A stretch of DNA of 22,546 bases from IMG/VR virus record IMGVR_UViG_3300046000_000368, positions 1 through 22,546 of that record; one strand, given 5' to 3'. This stretch comes from a virus. Each line of letters begins with the position of its first letter. Within the stretch, counting starts at the first letter, position 1. The notes below the pieces were generated by a model, which saw nothing but the letters and a program-made list of their open reading frames with translations, was not told the origin of the DNA and made no database searches. The position numbers were made by a program, and so were the translations under genes. Below are positions 15,948-22,546 of the stretch, piece after piece.

Positions 15948-15967
15948 ACTGACAATCACTGACAATC
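15948..15967 (-). repeat. Two perfect 10-bp tandem repeats between genes
   Basis: The plus-strand unit ACTGACAATC occurs twice in a row, reaching into the stop codon of the 124-residue protein gene. It lies in the 32-base gap before the adhesin gene. The function is unknown. Confidence 0.8.
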
Positions 15968-16340
15968 AACTGATTTCCTCGTAGCTGCAAATAACCTTAA
16001 GGTCGTTTGCCGCACCAGCAGTCGCCCCGATAGACCGATCTTCTTCAAGGTAGATCGGCGTGTTCTTGTCGATTACAACCAAAGTCGCATCAGCCGGAAC
16101 CGAAATCGTGCTAACGATCTGCGTGGCAGTTCCACCGATGTCGTCCTGATCGTAAAAATTGATGGTGATGTCAGCGGCAACAGAGCCGTCCACATTCGCC
16201 ACGCTGATCGTGTTTATCTTAAACACCTTGCCGCTGGATGCCGGATTGCTGACGACTGCGGTGGCATTTGTGGTTGTGAGGTTTGCCACGGCGGTTTTAC
16301 CCGTGATGGTGGTTACGTTGACGATATTAGGCGCAGCCAT
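15966..16340 (-). CDS. Small beta-rich structural protein
   Basis: The 124-residue product starts MAAPNIVNVTTITGKTAVAN and alternates Thr/Val-rich strands (SGKVFKINTISVANVDGSVA, ADITINFYDQDD), ending in DLKVICSYEEIS. It has no catalytic motif and looks like a virion surface or tail protein. The ATG at 16340 has AAGGGGA upstream with good spacing; the open frame extends further up to 16451 but without a similar signal and over the neighbouring gene. It stands in the row of small structural genes between the tail chaperone and the adhesin. I know of similar proteins only as hypothetical phage proteins. Confidence 0.7.
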   Translation of the reverse strand: MAAPNIVNVTTITGKTAVANLTTTNATAVVSNPASSGKVFKINTISVANVDGSVAADITINFYDQDDIGGTATQIVSTISVPADATLVVIDKNTPIYLEEDRSIGATAGAANDLKVICSYEEIS

Positions 16341-16351
16341 GATCTTTCCCC

Positions 16352-16606
16352 TTAGCTGAATACGATAGACAAGGCGATTGATTTGCCGATTGTCGCCGTG
16401 TTGTTCAATGTTGCTGCGGTAGCTGTAATAGTTGTGCCACCGATTTTCCACTCGCCCGCCGTCAGGTTCGGCTTGATCGCTACAGTGCCATCAAGAAGAT
16501 CGTCAAGATCGTCCAAGTTGTCGTTGATCTTGCCGCCCCAAGTGTCCTCGGATGCGCCAACTTCTGGCTTTACCAAGCCAAAACTGGTTGTCGTTGTGTC
16601 AGCCAT
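16352..16606 (-). CDS. Short tail-fibre N-terminal-like protein
   Basis: The 84-residue product starts [20 protein letters not shown], then [20 protein letters not shown]. This LVKPE-GAS-DTWG-KIN-NL--LD pattern is the N-terminal attachment-like module of many phage fibre proteins. Here it ends soon after the module ([13 protein letters not shown]), so it may be a stand-alone adaptor or the remnant of a longer fibre. The ATG has AAGGGGCGG upstream. The stop lies 11 bases before the next gene. Confidence 0.7.
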   Translation of the reverse strand: MADTTTTSFGLVKPEVGASEDTWGGKINDNLDDLDDLLDGTVAIKPNLTAGEWKIGGTTITATAATLNNTATIGKSIALSIVFS

Positions 16607-16618
16607 GCTTGCCGCCCC

Positions 16619-17086
16619 TTATGCCGCTTGCGTCCAAGTTTCAGCCGTGTCGCTGGCCGGAACCCAGATTTCGCCTGTGTCAGATTGCGGAACCCAAGTC
16701 TCCGCCGTGTTGTCGTCTGGCTGCCATTTCTTGACCGCCGCCACGCTCAATATACACGAAATTTGAGAAAGCGCACTAGTAAGACGAAGGCGCTCATCGC
16801 CAGCCGTCATATCCGAATTTACAAACACGTTGGCAGACGCGCTGGCGGTGGTTGCTGCGGTTGCGCTGACAGACGCAGCAACAGAAATCACAATTTCGAC
16901 ATCCTTGACACTTAAAACGCTGCATGTCGCGCTCGAAGACAAGGATAAAGAGGCGCTGGCCACTGCTGAAAGCTGCGTTGACGCTGAGGTAAACGCTGTC
17001 GCCGAAATGCTGGCTGACGCCTCAAGAGGATAGAAAACTCCATCGTCCGCGAGTGCAACGCTTGCTAAAGGGGATAATCCAAGCAT
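16619..17086 (-). CDS. Ala/Ser/Thr-rich structural protein with ten-residue Trp repeats
   Basis: The 155-residue product starts MLGLSPLASVALADDGVFYP, continues with a long Ala/Ser/Thr/Val-rich repetitive region (residues 22-90) of beta-strand character, and ends with Trp at residues 121, 131, 141 and 151, spaced exactly ten apart (WVPQSDTGEI, WVPASDTAET). I recall similar short 'ETW--Q' endings in hypothetical virion proteins of aquatic phages. An ATG with AAGG upstream supports the start. A minor tail or fibre role is likely from position, with no proof in the sequence. Confidence 0.7.
   Translation of the reverse strand: MLGLSPLASVALADDGVFYPLEASASISATAFTSASTQLSAVASASLSLSSSATCSVLSVKDVEIVISVAASVSATAATTASASANVFVNSDMTAGDERLRLTSALSQISCILSVAAVKKWQPDDNTAETWVPQSDTGEIWVPASDTAETWTQAA
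16637..16726 (-). repeat. Three 30-bp units encoding decapeptide Trp repeats
   Basis: Residues 121-150 are three ten-residue units, each starting with Trp and with Asp-Thr or Asn-Thr near the middle or end, followed by a partial fourth unit at the C-terminus. The DNA units are diverged, so the period is conserved mainly at protein level. Confidence 0.85.
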
Positions 17087-17130
17087 GGCCAGACCTTATG
17101 TTGCGCGAGCTTTAGTCCGATCTTAACTGG

Positions 17131-17433
17131 TTACCACGGCGTCCCGGAAACCACGACAGGGTTCTTGTGGGCTTCGATCTGCGCCGCAAGGGAGGCTTCC
17201 GTCTCGGCCTTGTCCACCGAACCCCAGACCCATGCCAGCACGTCGGCTTCGGTCAGGGTGTCGTATGGCTTGAAGCCGGGAGCAGTGGCGTCAGGGGTAA
17301 ACCCAACGGTGCCGTAGGACGAGGCGCTGTAATCCTCGTCAACGGCATTGGCACGCCAGTGAGCCATAGTGATCCCACCAGTGGAGACTTCATGCTCACA
17401 GGTGTCGATGCTCCAAGTGATAGTCGCGGTCAT
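17131..17433 (-). CDS. DUF7936-like small phage protein
   Basis: The 100-residue product begins MTATITWSIDTCEHEVSTGG and contains ITMAHWRANAVDEDYSASSY, GTVGFTPDATAPGF, a helix DTLTEADVLAWVWGSVDK and the C-terminal LAAQIEAHKNPVVVSGTPW. The W-I---E----GG---AHW-A-A-D-DYSAS-YG-VGF and QIEA-K-PV--SG-PW pattern matches a small family common in phage tail regions that I know as DUF7936; its function is not known to me. Its ATG overlaps the stop of the upstream DUF6447-like gene (ATGA), and the two genes often travel together. Confidence 0.75.
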   Translation of the reverse strand: MTATITWSIDTCEHEVSTGGITMAHWRANAVDEDYSASSYGTVGFTPDATAPGFKPYDTLTEADVLAWVWGSVDKAETEASLAAQIEAHKNPVVVSGTPW

Positions 17434-17642
17434 TCTTCGGTTCCTTCCGCCAGAGATTCGGTCAGCATGTTCATGAAGGCATTGCGGCCCACCTGAAGCT
17501 GGTCGAGGTTGAACTGAGTGGAACCGATCTTGCGGTCCAGATCAGCGATGTGGTTGATGAGAACCTTCTGCTGATCGTTCAGTTGGTCCTCGGTGTAGTC
17601 CTTGTTGTCGATCGTGATGACGAATGGTTTTTTCTCGGCCAT
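17430..17642 (-). CDS. DUF6447-like small phage protein
   Basis: The 70-residue product starts MAEKKPFVITIDNKDYTEDQ, then a helical run (LNDQQKVLINHIADLDRKIG) and GRNAFMNMLTESLAE. The pattern ITIDNK-Y----L--- followed by a coiled helix with Q-GRNA is that of the DUF6447-type proteins often found in phage tail regions. A very strong ribosome site (AAAGGAGGATCACG) precedes the ATG, which suggests high expression. Function unknown; a role in tail assembly is plausible from position after the tail chaperone. Confidence 0.75.
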   Translation of the reverse strand: MAEKKPFVITIDNKDYTEDQLNDQQKVLINHIADLDRKIGSTQFNLDQLQVGRNAFMNMLTESLAEGTEE

Positions 17643-17655
17643 CGTGATCCTCCTT

Positions 17656-18111
17656 TCATGATTTTAATGCGTTAGATGGGAACGGCGGCCAAACGACAAT
17701 AAAAGGAAAGCCAGCCTGCTCGGTTATGTCGCGCAATGCCTGACGATATGCGACCCAATCGGCTGGAACTTGAGACCCAGTTTCGACACACTTTACCACG
17801 ATCCAATCCGTTTGGCGCAAAAAGTCATCACGCTTTCTGCGGATGTTTTCTGACACAATCGGCGCAGGCTTTTCTATGATGTCAAAACCGAGAGACCAGA
17901 CGCCTCCAGCCTCCTGCGGCATGTCATGGTAGACAACTTCGTGCGTTTCATCCTCGACGGGCGGTGTGGGCAGAATATCAACAGGGAAGACGCCGTACTC
18001 AGCGAGCAGCGAGTCTGGCATCGGATCTGGGAAGCTGACCTGCGGATTGTCGCGGCGCAATTGCCCAACCGAATATTGCTCGGGGCGTCCATTTATTACG
18101 CGGATGTGCAT
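17656..18111 (-). CDS. Tail assembly chaperone-like protein (Phage_tail_APC)
   Basis: The 151-residue product ends in the diagnostic run RRKRDDFLRQTDWIVVKCVE, then VPADWVAYRQALRDITEQAG and FPFIVVWPPFP (about residues 91-146). The RR-RD--L--TDW-----V--YRQALRDI-----FP--V-WP pattern is the Phage_tail_APC domain, a family linked to tail or fibre assembly. The first ~90 residues are variable and Pro-rich, and open MHIRVINGRPEQYSVGQLRR. GGAGG lies upstream of the ATG. It follows the LamG-like and fibre genes and precedes the DUF6447/DUF7936 pair, consistent with a fibre-assembly helper. Confidence 0.85.
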   Translation of the reverse strand: MHIRVINGRPEQYSVGQLRRDNPQVSFPDPMPDSLLAEYGVFPVDILPTPPVEDETHEVVYHDMPQEAGGVWSLGFDIIEKPAPIVSENIRRKRDDFLRQTDWIVVKCVETGSQVPADWVAYRQALRDITEQAGFPFIVVWPPFPSNALKS

Positions 18112-18134
18112 GCGTTTCCTCCGATTTTGCCTGT

Positions 18135-18764
18135 CTATGGAGCTGAGCCAGCGGCCAGATTACTTGTGGTCAGGGATAGGCTCTGATCTATTTCCGTCGG
18201 AACTGCGCCGTAGGCAACGATTAGCGCAATGGTATTTGCGTCGACGCCATATGATTTCGATGGCGTAAACGCTGATGTGTATCTAGCAGAATTTGACCAT
18301 CTCGGGCGGTATATTTCACCGTCAAAAAATTCCGTGTTCGGCACTGCGTTTGCCGAACTATTTGCCCCACCAACAAGCAAATCGTCCGCTGTGATGTTGA
18401 ACGACACAGTCGCTGACGTAACCTGAGTTCCGTCAACAAAAAGTCTTAGTGTGCTTCCAGAACGGCTGGCCGCGACATGATACCATGTATCGACGTTGAT
18501 TGTGCCCCCAGTGGCAATCGCTCCGCCTTGGTAATACTGCAACTGTCCATTTAGGATATAAAGCATACCGCCTGAGGAATTATAATTTTGGCCCATAATG
18601 CCGCGATACCCGCTAGTAGCGTCCGGCCTTATCCATGCCTCAAGCGTGAAATCTCCAGTGCCAAAATTTGTTCCGGCAGCCCCATTGTAGATGTAAGAAC
18701 TCGACCCATTGAAATCAATGGAATTGTCCCCAGCAGCAGTCCCAATCAGGTTTCGCCACAACAT
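18135..18764 (-). CDS. LamG/concanavalin-like carbohydrate-binding virion protein
   Basis: The 209-residue product starts [20 protein letters not shown], then SSSYIYNGAAGTNFGTGDFT and LEAWIRPDATSGYRGIMGQN. Later come WYHVAASRSGSTLRLFVDGT and EFFDGEIYRPRWSNSARYTS. This is the LamG/concanavalin A-like sandwich of about 165 residues, used to bind sugars and found in phage tail proteins. The ATG shares bases with the stop of the fibre gene (TGATG), so it is probably coupled to it; the open frame extends back to 18896 but inside the fibre gene. A sampled 60-base stretch (18541-18600) is only about 37% GC, lower than the flanking virion genes, which hints at separate origin. Confidence 0.82.
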   Translation of the reverse strand: MLWRNLIGTAAGDNSIDFNGSSSYIYNGAAGTNFGTGDFTLEAWIRPDATSGYRGIMGQNYNSSGGMLYILNGQLQYYQGGAIATGGTINVDTWYHVAASRSGSTLRLFVDGTQVTSATVSFNITADDLLVGGANSSANAVPNTEFFDGEIYRPRWSNSARYTSAFTPSKSYGVDANTIALIVAYGAVPTEIDQSLSLTTSNLAAGSAP

Positions 18765-20854
18765 CAGGCATTCCCCACACGCGCGCCGTAGATCGTTGTA
18801 GCGACCTTCCACAAAACGATGACCGTAAACCCGCTCGTCGCCAACGTCGGAGCCACACCCCCATTCGTTTCCCAAACCGGGGCAAGCGTGGTCCATGTGA
18901 TAGTGTTGGCCGTGCCATCGTCAATCATCAGCGTAATGGATTGCCCGGCTGCCCAGTTTTCCTGACCCGGTGTGCGACCAGCGCCAAGGGTCCACGTTTG
19001 GATTGAACCGTTGTTTGGGTCTAGGTTGACGGTCGCGCCGTCTGTGATGGCAAAGACTTTTTCGGTGTATCCGCCATCAAGGGTCGTCGTCCCAGACACA
19101 TGCAGCCGCGTTGATGGGGAACTCGTCCCAATGCCTACGTTGCCCGTAGAGGTGATACGCAAACGCTCAGACCCAGCCGTCTCCACCGTCACGGTATCAG
19201 CCGCAGGGAAACGGATCGCAGTGTCGGTGTCGCCAGAGTGGATGATCTTATCCGTGATCGTTACGTCACCGTTCACGTCAAGCGTGGTTGCGGGAGTAGT
19301 CGTCCCAATCCCTACGTTGCCTGTAGAGGTGATACGCATACGTTCATTTGCGCCACCCGTCATGAAAAAAATCACGCCTTCTGATCTAACGCGGAATGTA
19401 TCCGTGCTATGGAGGTATGTAATGTTCCCAGAAGTGGCGGTTTGGTCCGAAAAAGTGATGGCGCTCTGACCGGTGTCCTGAGCAACCATGAGGATAGAAG
19501 AGTCCCCAGTGTTGTTCCTGACACCAATAGATGCAGCAGTGGCCCCCGTTCTTGCCACGGTAAGGCTGTCCCCCGGATTGGTCGTCCCAATCCCCACGTT
19601 CCCCGCAGAGGTGATCCTCATGCGTTCACCGTCAACCCCACCAAAAGTATAACCTGTAAATCCAGTCTGGCTTCCCCAGAAGTCCATTAAGCCGGTGCTG
19701 CTGTTACGCCCAAAGCGATAGAACAGAAGGCTATCAGTGCGGAGGCGGATTTGGTCACTGGTCGCACCAAGGACATCCAGCGTGGTCGCAGGACTGTTCG
19801 TCCCAATCCCTACGTTGCCCGCAGAGGTGATCCTCATACGTTCTGTAAAGCCGCCTGTGGCAAATTGCAAAAAGTCCGAGGCTCCAGAGGCTGCGATTTG
19901 GAGGAAGCCATCCTGCGCCGAAATACGTCCAGCATCAGGGTCGGCGGCGTCACCGAGGAAGAGATAGGCAGGGCTGCCCGTTCCAGACGAGACTTGGATG
20001 GATGCGTTTGCTGCGGCCTCGAAGAAACCCGCTACCGTTACGCCAGTGTTCAAAGAAGCGCCAGAACTGCCCGGAGCGACATGAAGCCTTGCTAAGGGGC
20101 TGGTCGTCCCAATCCCCACGTTGCCCGTTGAGGTAACCCGCAACCGCTCATTTGCGCCACCAGTCTGCCAGCGTATGTCCCCTGCGGAGCGGGAAACCAA
20201 AGAGTCAGTGGTGTGCGCGTATTGTAAAATCCCGCTCTGAAAGTTATCCGTGTCACCAAAGAAAATCGCACCAGTGCCTGTGTTTGCCGTAGACAAAAAC
20301 AGATTGGAGTTTCCTGTCGTGTTGGTGATGGCAATCCCCGCGTTTGTTGCGCCTGAGCGAACGACCTGCAAAGGTTGGTTGGGGGTAGTCGTCCCAATCC
20401 CTACATCGCCGTCAGAGGTGATACGCAACCGCTCAATCCCACTCGTCTCCACCGTCACGGTGTCAGCCGCAGGGAAACGAATGGCGGTGTTAGTGTCGCC
20501 AGCGTGGACGATCTTGTCGGGGATGGTGATGTCAGCAGTGAATGTTGCGCTGTCAGGCTGTATAATGTCGCTCGCCAGAGCGGAAACGTACACAACGGCG
20601 GAGCCAGACAGGTTTAGCAAAGACCCTGTGCTGGATTGCACCAGAGACCGCGAGAGTGTCGTGCCAGATGACGTGTATGTGCCAGTTCCAAGCTCCCAAG
20701 CCACACCGTCTTCAATGACATATCTCACGCTGTCAGCATTAGAGACGCCCGCACTGGCGAATGTCTGGAAGCCAGCAAGCGCAGAGCCGAGCGTAATGGT
20801 GCCAGACCCCGTAGTGGCGGTTGTCATCTTCGCGCGGTTGACCAGCTTAGGCAT
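18764..20854 (-). CDS. Tail fibre with six VGIGT-type repeats
   Basis: The 696-residue product starts [20 protein letters not shown], an N-terminal module frequent in phage tail proteins (residues 1-105), with TIVDG-like element [16 protein letters not shown]. It continues as alternating beta segments with six copies of a motif like [19 protein letters not shown] longer block ([18 protein letters not shown]) appears twice. The C-terminal ~80 residues (for example [20 protein letters not shown]) form a separate domain ending GARVGNA, with no visible intramolecular chaperone triad. Such repeats build long trimeric fibres that carry the host-binding tip. GAGG with eight-base spacing precedes the ATG. 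It is the largest gene of the fibre block and is coupled to the LamG-like gene. Confidence 0.85.
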   Translation of the reverse strand: MPKLVNRAKMTTATTGSGTITLGSALAGFQTFASAGVSNADSVRYVIEDGVAWELGTGTYTSSGTTLSRSLVQSSTGSLLNLSGSAVVYVSALASDIIQPDSATFTADITIPDKIVHAGDTNTAIRFPAADTVTVETSGIERLRITSDGDVGIGTTTPNQPLQVVRSGATNAGIAITNTTGNSNLFLSTANTGTGAIFFGDTDNFQSGILQYAHTTDSLVSRSAGDIRWQTGGANERLRVTSTGNVGIGTTSPLARLHVAPGSSGASLNTGVTVAGFFEAAANASIQVSSGTGSPAYLFLGDAADPDAGRISAQDGFLQIAASGASDFLQFATGGFTERMRITSAGNVGIGTNSPATTLDVLGATSDQIRLRTDSLLFYRFGRNSSTGLMDFWGSQTGFTGYTFGGVDGERMRITSAGNVGIGTTNPGDSLTVARTGATAASIGVRNNTGDSSILMVAQDTGQSAITFSDQTATSGNITYLHSTDTFRVRSEGVIFFMTGGANERMRITSTGNVGIGTTTPATTLDVNGDVTITDKIIHSGDTDTAIRFPAADTVTVETAGSERLRITSTGNVGIGTSSPSTRLHVSGTTTLDGGYTEKVFAITDGATVNLDPNNGSIQTWTLGAGRTPGQENWAAGQSITLMIDDGTANTITWTTLAPVWETNGGVAPTLATSGFTVIVLWKVATTIYGARVGNA
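19127..20434 (-). repeat. Six interspersed ~42-bp repeats in fibre gene
   Basis: Copies begin near 19127, 19304, 19586, 19802, 20108 and 20393 (plus-strand CCCAATCCC-ACGTTGCC core, then a GAGGTGAT run). Gaps between starts are 177, 282, 216, 306 and 285 bases, all multiples of three. They encode the ERxRITSxGxVGIGTxxP motifs and could support in-frame recombination between copies. Confidence 0.85.
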
Positions 20855-20864
20855 TCATCTCACC

Positions 20865-21251
20865 TCAATCGAGCGTTACGTCCAGATCACCCGTCGGGAT
20901 ACGCAGAACGTCGCCCGTGTCGATGGTCTTGGACGCGGTCAGCGCAGCGTAGGCGATCATGTTGCCAGAGGTGGCCGCATCAAAGATGGCCGCGTGAGTA
21001 ATGGTGCCCCAGCTTCCCGTTGCAGCCGCAAATTCAACCGAGCCGCTGTTCGATGCGTTGTTGCCGCTCACGGTGAACGTGACGGCCTCGCGGGTGTAGC
21101 CGTTGCCGCTCACCTCGGTGCCGCCGCCGCTTTCACCCGGTGCAGCCGTGAACAGGCCAAGATACCAAGCGGTCGGACGTGCCGGAGACGGGCTGCTTGC
21201 CGTCAGGAGAAACGTCAGGACGCTGGTTTCGAAAGAGTTTGTCAGTGACAT
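20865..21251 (-). CDS. Gp80-like small virion structural protein
   Basis: The 128-residue product starts MSLTNSFETSVLTFLLTASS, contains ARPTAWYLGLFTAAPGESGG, GTEVSGNGYTREAVTF and the ending ASKTIDTGDVLRIPTGDLDV. The WYLGLFTAAP...GTEVSG-GY-R-AVTF pattern is a common phage structural family often called Gp80-like or tail-fibre-like. It is beta-rich with no catalytic residues. It sits between the adaptor (TGATG junction) and the long fibre gene, so a tail or fibre-attachment position is likely. The precise virion location cannot be read from the sequence. Confidence 0.75.
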   Translation of the reverse strand: MSLTNSFETSVLTFLLTASSPSPARPTAWYLGLFTAAPGESGGGTEVSGNGYTREAVTFTVSGNNASNSGSVEFAAATGSWGTITHAAIFDAATSGNMIAYAALTASKTIDTGDVLRIPTGDLDVTLD

Positions 21252-21871
21252 CAGAAACTCCTGATTTTCATACGCAGGCCGGTTCCGCTGTGCCGCGCGT
21301 CGTTGGAAGAATTGTTCAGGTTATCAATCGCGGATTGATACAGGGCTGCCCAGATTTGAATGCGGGCGTCGTCCTTCAGGTACGGTGCCGAGTGGATCAG
21401 CGCCCCGTAGAGGTAGGCATCCGGCGCGTTGGTCAAGAGCCAGTTGGTCGTTGCCGAGTCCGACAGCGCAGGTATCTTGCCGAAGTATAGCAGTTCGCCC
21501 GTGTAAAGGCCATCCGGCACTGGGTACAGTTCAAACTGCGCCCCGGTCATCGCGTAGTAATACGGGCGGCCAGTGACGTTGCTGTCGGCCTGCTTGCGGT
21601 CGATCATCTCAGCTTGGCTGATAAGCTCCAGCCGCGAGGTTTCGCCGGTGGTCAGGTAGAAGCGGATTGTCTCCACCCAATCGGCGGGGATGGCGCTGAA
21701 TTGCGTGTCAAGCTGGGCGGTCGCGCGCTGCTCCATACGCCAGTGACGCAGCTTGCGCTGCATGTCAGCCTCGGCCAGCGCGATGAAGGTCGGCACGACA
21801 GACGTAAGATCGTCGCGATTAAGTGTGTCTGCTATTACAGTTTGCAGGAGAGCGTATGTCGAGATACTCAT
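21251..21871 (-). CDS. Head-tail adaptor protein (SU10-like)
   Basis: The 206-residue product is expected to form the ring below the portal that joins head and tail. It starts MSISTYALLQTVIADTL, followed by NRDDLTSVVPTFIALAEADM and QRKLRHWRMEQRATAQL, the signature of the SU10-type adaptor family. The ATG at 21871 overlaps the TGA of the HNH gene (ATGA); a longer frame to 21901 (MGREFLEGRS added) lies inside the HNH gene and is not family-like. Later motifs are IPADWVETIRFYLTTGETSR and ALYQSAIDNLNNSSNDARHS. It lies ~15 kb away from the portal gene, on the other side of the fibre and ejection blocks. Confidence 0.87.
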   Translation of the reverse strand: MSISTYALLQTVIADTLNRDDLTSVVPTFIALAEADMQRKLRHWRMEQRATAQLDTQFSAIPADWVETIRFYLTTGETSRLELISQAEMIDRKQADSNVTGRPYYYAMTGAQFELYPVPDGLYTGELLYFGKIPALSDSATTNWLLTNAPDAYLYGALIHSAPYLKDDARIQIWAALYQSAIDNLNNSSNDARHSGTGLRMKIRSF

Positions 21872-22371
21872 GCTGCGTCCCTCCAAAAATTCGCGTCCCA
21901 AGACTTTCTAGCACAGCAGGCCTCAAAGAAATCAGGCCCACTGTACAAGTGAACAAAGCCAGACTTTCTTGAGACATATGCTTGAAAGTTTCCGGGCTTC
22001 GATGCGTGCCTGACGCCGCAAATCCCCAACCTTCCATCCCGATGAGCCTTCATGTTTAGCTCATTTTTTCCATTTGATCCATCGCGCAGATTGGAGATGG
22101 CGTTATTCGCCTTGTTTCTGTCGATATGGTCAATAATCTTTGGAGGTTCTTCACCATAATTCAAGGCCCAAGCAAGCCTATGAGCCAGCCATTGCGTGCC
22201 ATCGACACAAACAGACAAATATCCATCAGGTCGAACACTTCCGGCGGCTGCGCCAGCGCGCTTAAATCTCCCCCTGCCTGATTTGCGCCAAGTGAAGGCA
22301 CCAGAAACAGGATCGTAGTCGATCTCTTCCGCGACGGCTGTCTTTAGCGTGGCATAGGTCGTGATGGTCAT
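21868..22371 (-). CDS. HNH homing-type endonuclease with AP2-like C-terminus
   Basis: The 167-residue product reads as three parts. Residues 1-15 (MTITTYATLKTAVAE) resemble the start of the adaptor protein. Residues 16-110 form an HNH nuclease: YDPVSGAFTWRKS, WLAHRLAWALNYGEEPPKII, then DHIDRNKANNAISNLRDGSN, with likely metal/catalytic positions at His64, Asp81-His82 and Asn/Asn89-94. Residues 117-160 (ICGVRHASKPGNFQAYVSRK; FFEACCARKSW) look like an AP2-type DNA-binding tail. It would nick or cut a specific DNA site. Sampled 60-base stretches are 42-48% GC against about 63% in the adaptor, which supports transfer. It is joined to both neighbours by ATGA overlaps. Confidence 0.88.
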   Translation of the reverse strand: MTITTYATLKTAVAEEIDYDPVSGAFTWRKSGRGRFKRAGAAAGSVRPDGYLSVCVDGTQWLAHRLAWALNYGEEPPKIIDHIDRNKANNAISNLRDGSNGKNELNMKAHRDGRLGICGVRHASKPGNFQAYVSRKSGFVHLYSGPDFFEACCARKSWDANFWRDAA

Positions 22372-22546
22372 TTCTTCTTCGCCTCGTTGCGGGCCGAAAT
22401 GGCCTTGGCTTTTGCCTTAGCGTCTGCCTTGCTGCTTGCGCCCCATGCGTTGAGTGATAGCAGAAGTCGCGTGGGTTTTCCATCCTCGTCACGCTCGGGG
22501 CCGGGCATCCCGCCCATCCGAGCCAAGAAGGACGCCCGGCGCGTCC
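22368..22546 (-). CDS. Partial DUF6321-like small phage protein
   Basis: The frame enters from the right edge without a start. The visible 58 residues read TRRASFLARMGGMPGPERDE, then DGKPTRLLLSLNAWGASSKA, and end in a Lys/Ala-rich tail (AKAKAISARNEAKKK). The RRASF-ARM-GMPGP--D--GKPTR----L--W run matches a small phage family that I know as DUF6321, with no known function. Its TGA overlaps the ATG of the HNH gene. Before the endonuclease arrived, the same overlap was probably with the adaptor ATG. Confidence 0.7.
   Translation of the reverse strand, partial: TRRASFLARMGGMPGPERDEDGKPTRLLLSLNAWGASSKADAKAKAKAISARNEAKKK

Noticed and set aside
18765-18896. Longer start for the LamG-like gene
   Set aside because: The extension lies inside the fibre gene in another frame; the ATG sharing bases with the fibre stop is a better start.
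19127-20434. Regularly spaced repeats resembling a CRISPR-like array
   Set aside because: The copies are diverged, spaced at varied multiples of three, and all encode the same fibre motif in frame.
22262-22492. Minus-strand 76-residue frame at the right end
   Set aside because: It overlaps the DUF6321-like and HNH frames, has a non-family composition, and is out of frame with both supported genes.

Overview
The window is part of the genome of a tailed double-stranded DNA phage or prophage. Every convincing gene lies on the minus strand, so transcription runs from right (22546) to left (1). Genes are packed end to end, many joined by ATGA, TGATG, TAATG or TAAATG junctions, and no bacterial housekeeping gene is present. 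The portal, major capsid protein and adaptor resemble those of podophage SU10 and its relatives, which suggests a short-tailed phage. The spanin-like protein and GH24 lysozyme suggest a Gram-negative host. GC-rich coding DNA and the style of the small proteins fit an alphaproteobacterium such as a Rhodobacterales member, but the host is inferred, not shown. No integrase, repressor, terminase, replication or tRNA gene is visible, so lytic versus temperate lifestyle cannot be decided.

In transcription order, the right end (22546-20865) holds a partial DUF6321-like gene, an HNH endonuclease, the head-tail adaptor and a small Gp80-like structural protein. From 20854 to 14617 lies a fibre and host-recognition block: a 696-residue fibre with six VGIGT-type repeats, a LamG-like protein, a tail assembly chaperone, DUF6447- and DUF7936-like proteins, several small structural proteins including one with an exact ten-residue Trp repeat, a glycine-rich adhesin and a second small protein. 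A candidate promoter at 14562-14590 then precedes a virion block: a nozzle-like protein, a C1q-like protein, a GNAT-like protein, two Ala/Gly/Gln-rich proteins, a GH73 peptidoglycan hydrolase and two large ejection-type proteins.

The head module follows: portal, a small protein, scaffold, major capsid protein and decoration-type protein. Two almost identical G+C-rich hairpins lie on either side of the decoration gene. The left end (1784-1) holds two small proteins, a membrane/coiled-coil protein, a lysozyme with a C-terminal membrane segment, a tiny Cys-containing membrane protein, a short i-spanin-like protein and a truncated gene that could be an o-spanin. Together these regions cover virion assembly, host recognition, DNA ejection and lysis.

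The most noteworthy signal is the HNH gene at 21868-22371. It sits exactly at the start of the adaptor gene, its first ~15 residues look like a diverged copy of the adaptor N-terminus, and it has ATGA junctions on both sides. This suggests a homing-type insertion that kept the operon readable. I see no clear wholly new system; most of the rest is a well-formed late-gene cluster with some unusual repeats and lysis proteins.
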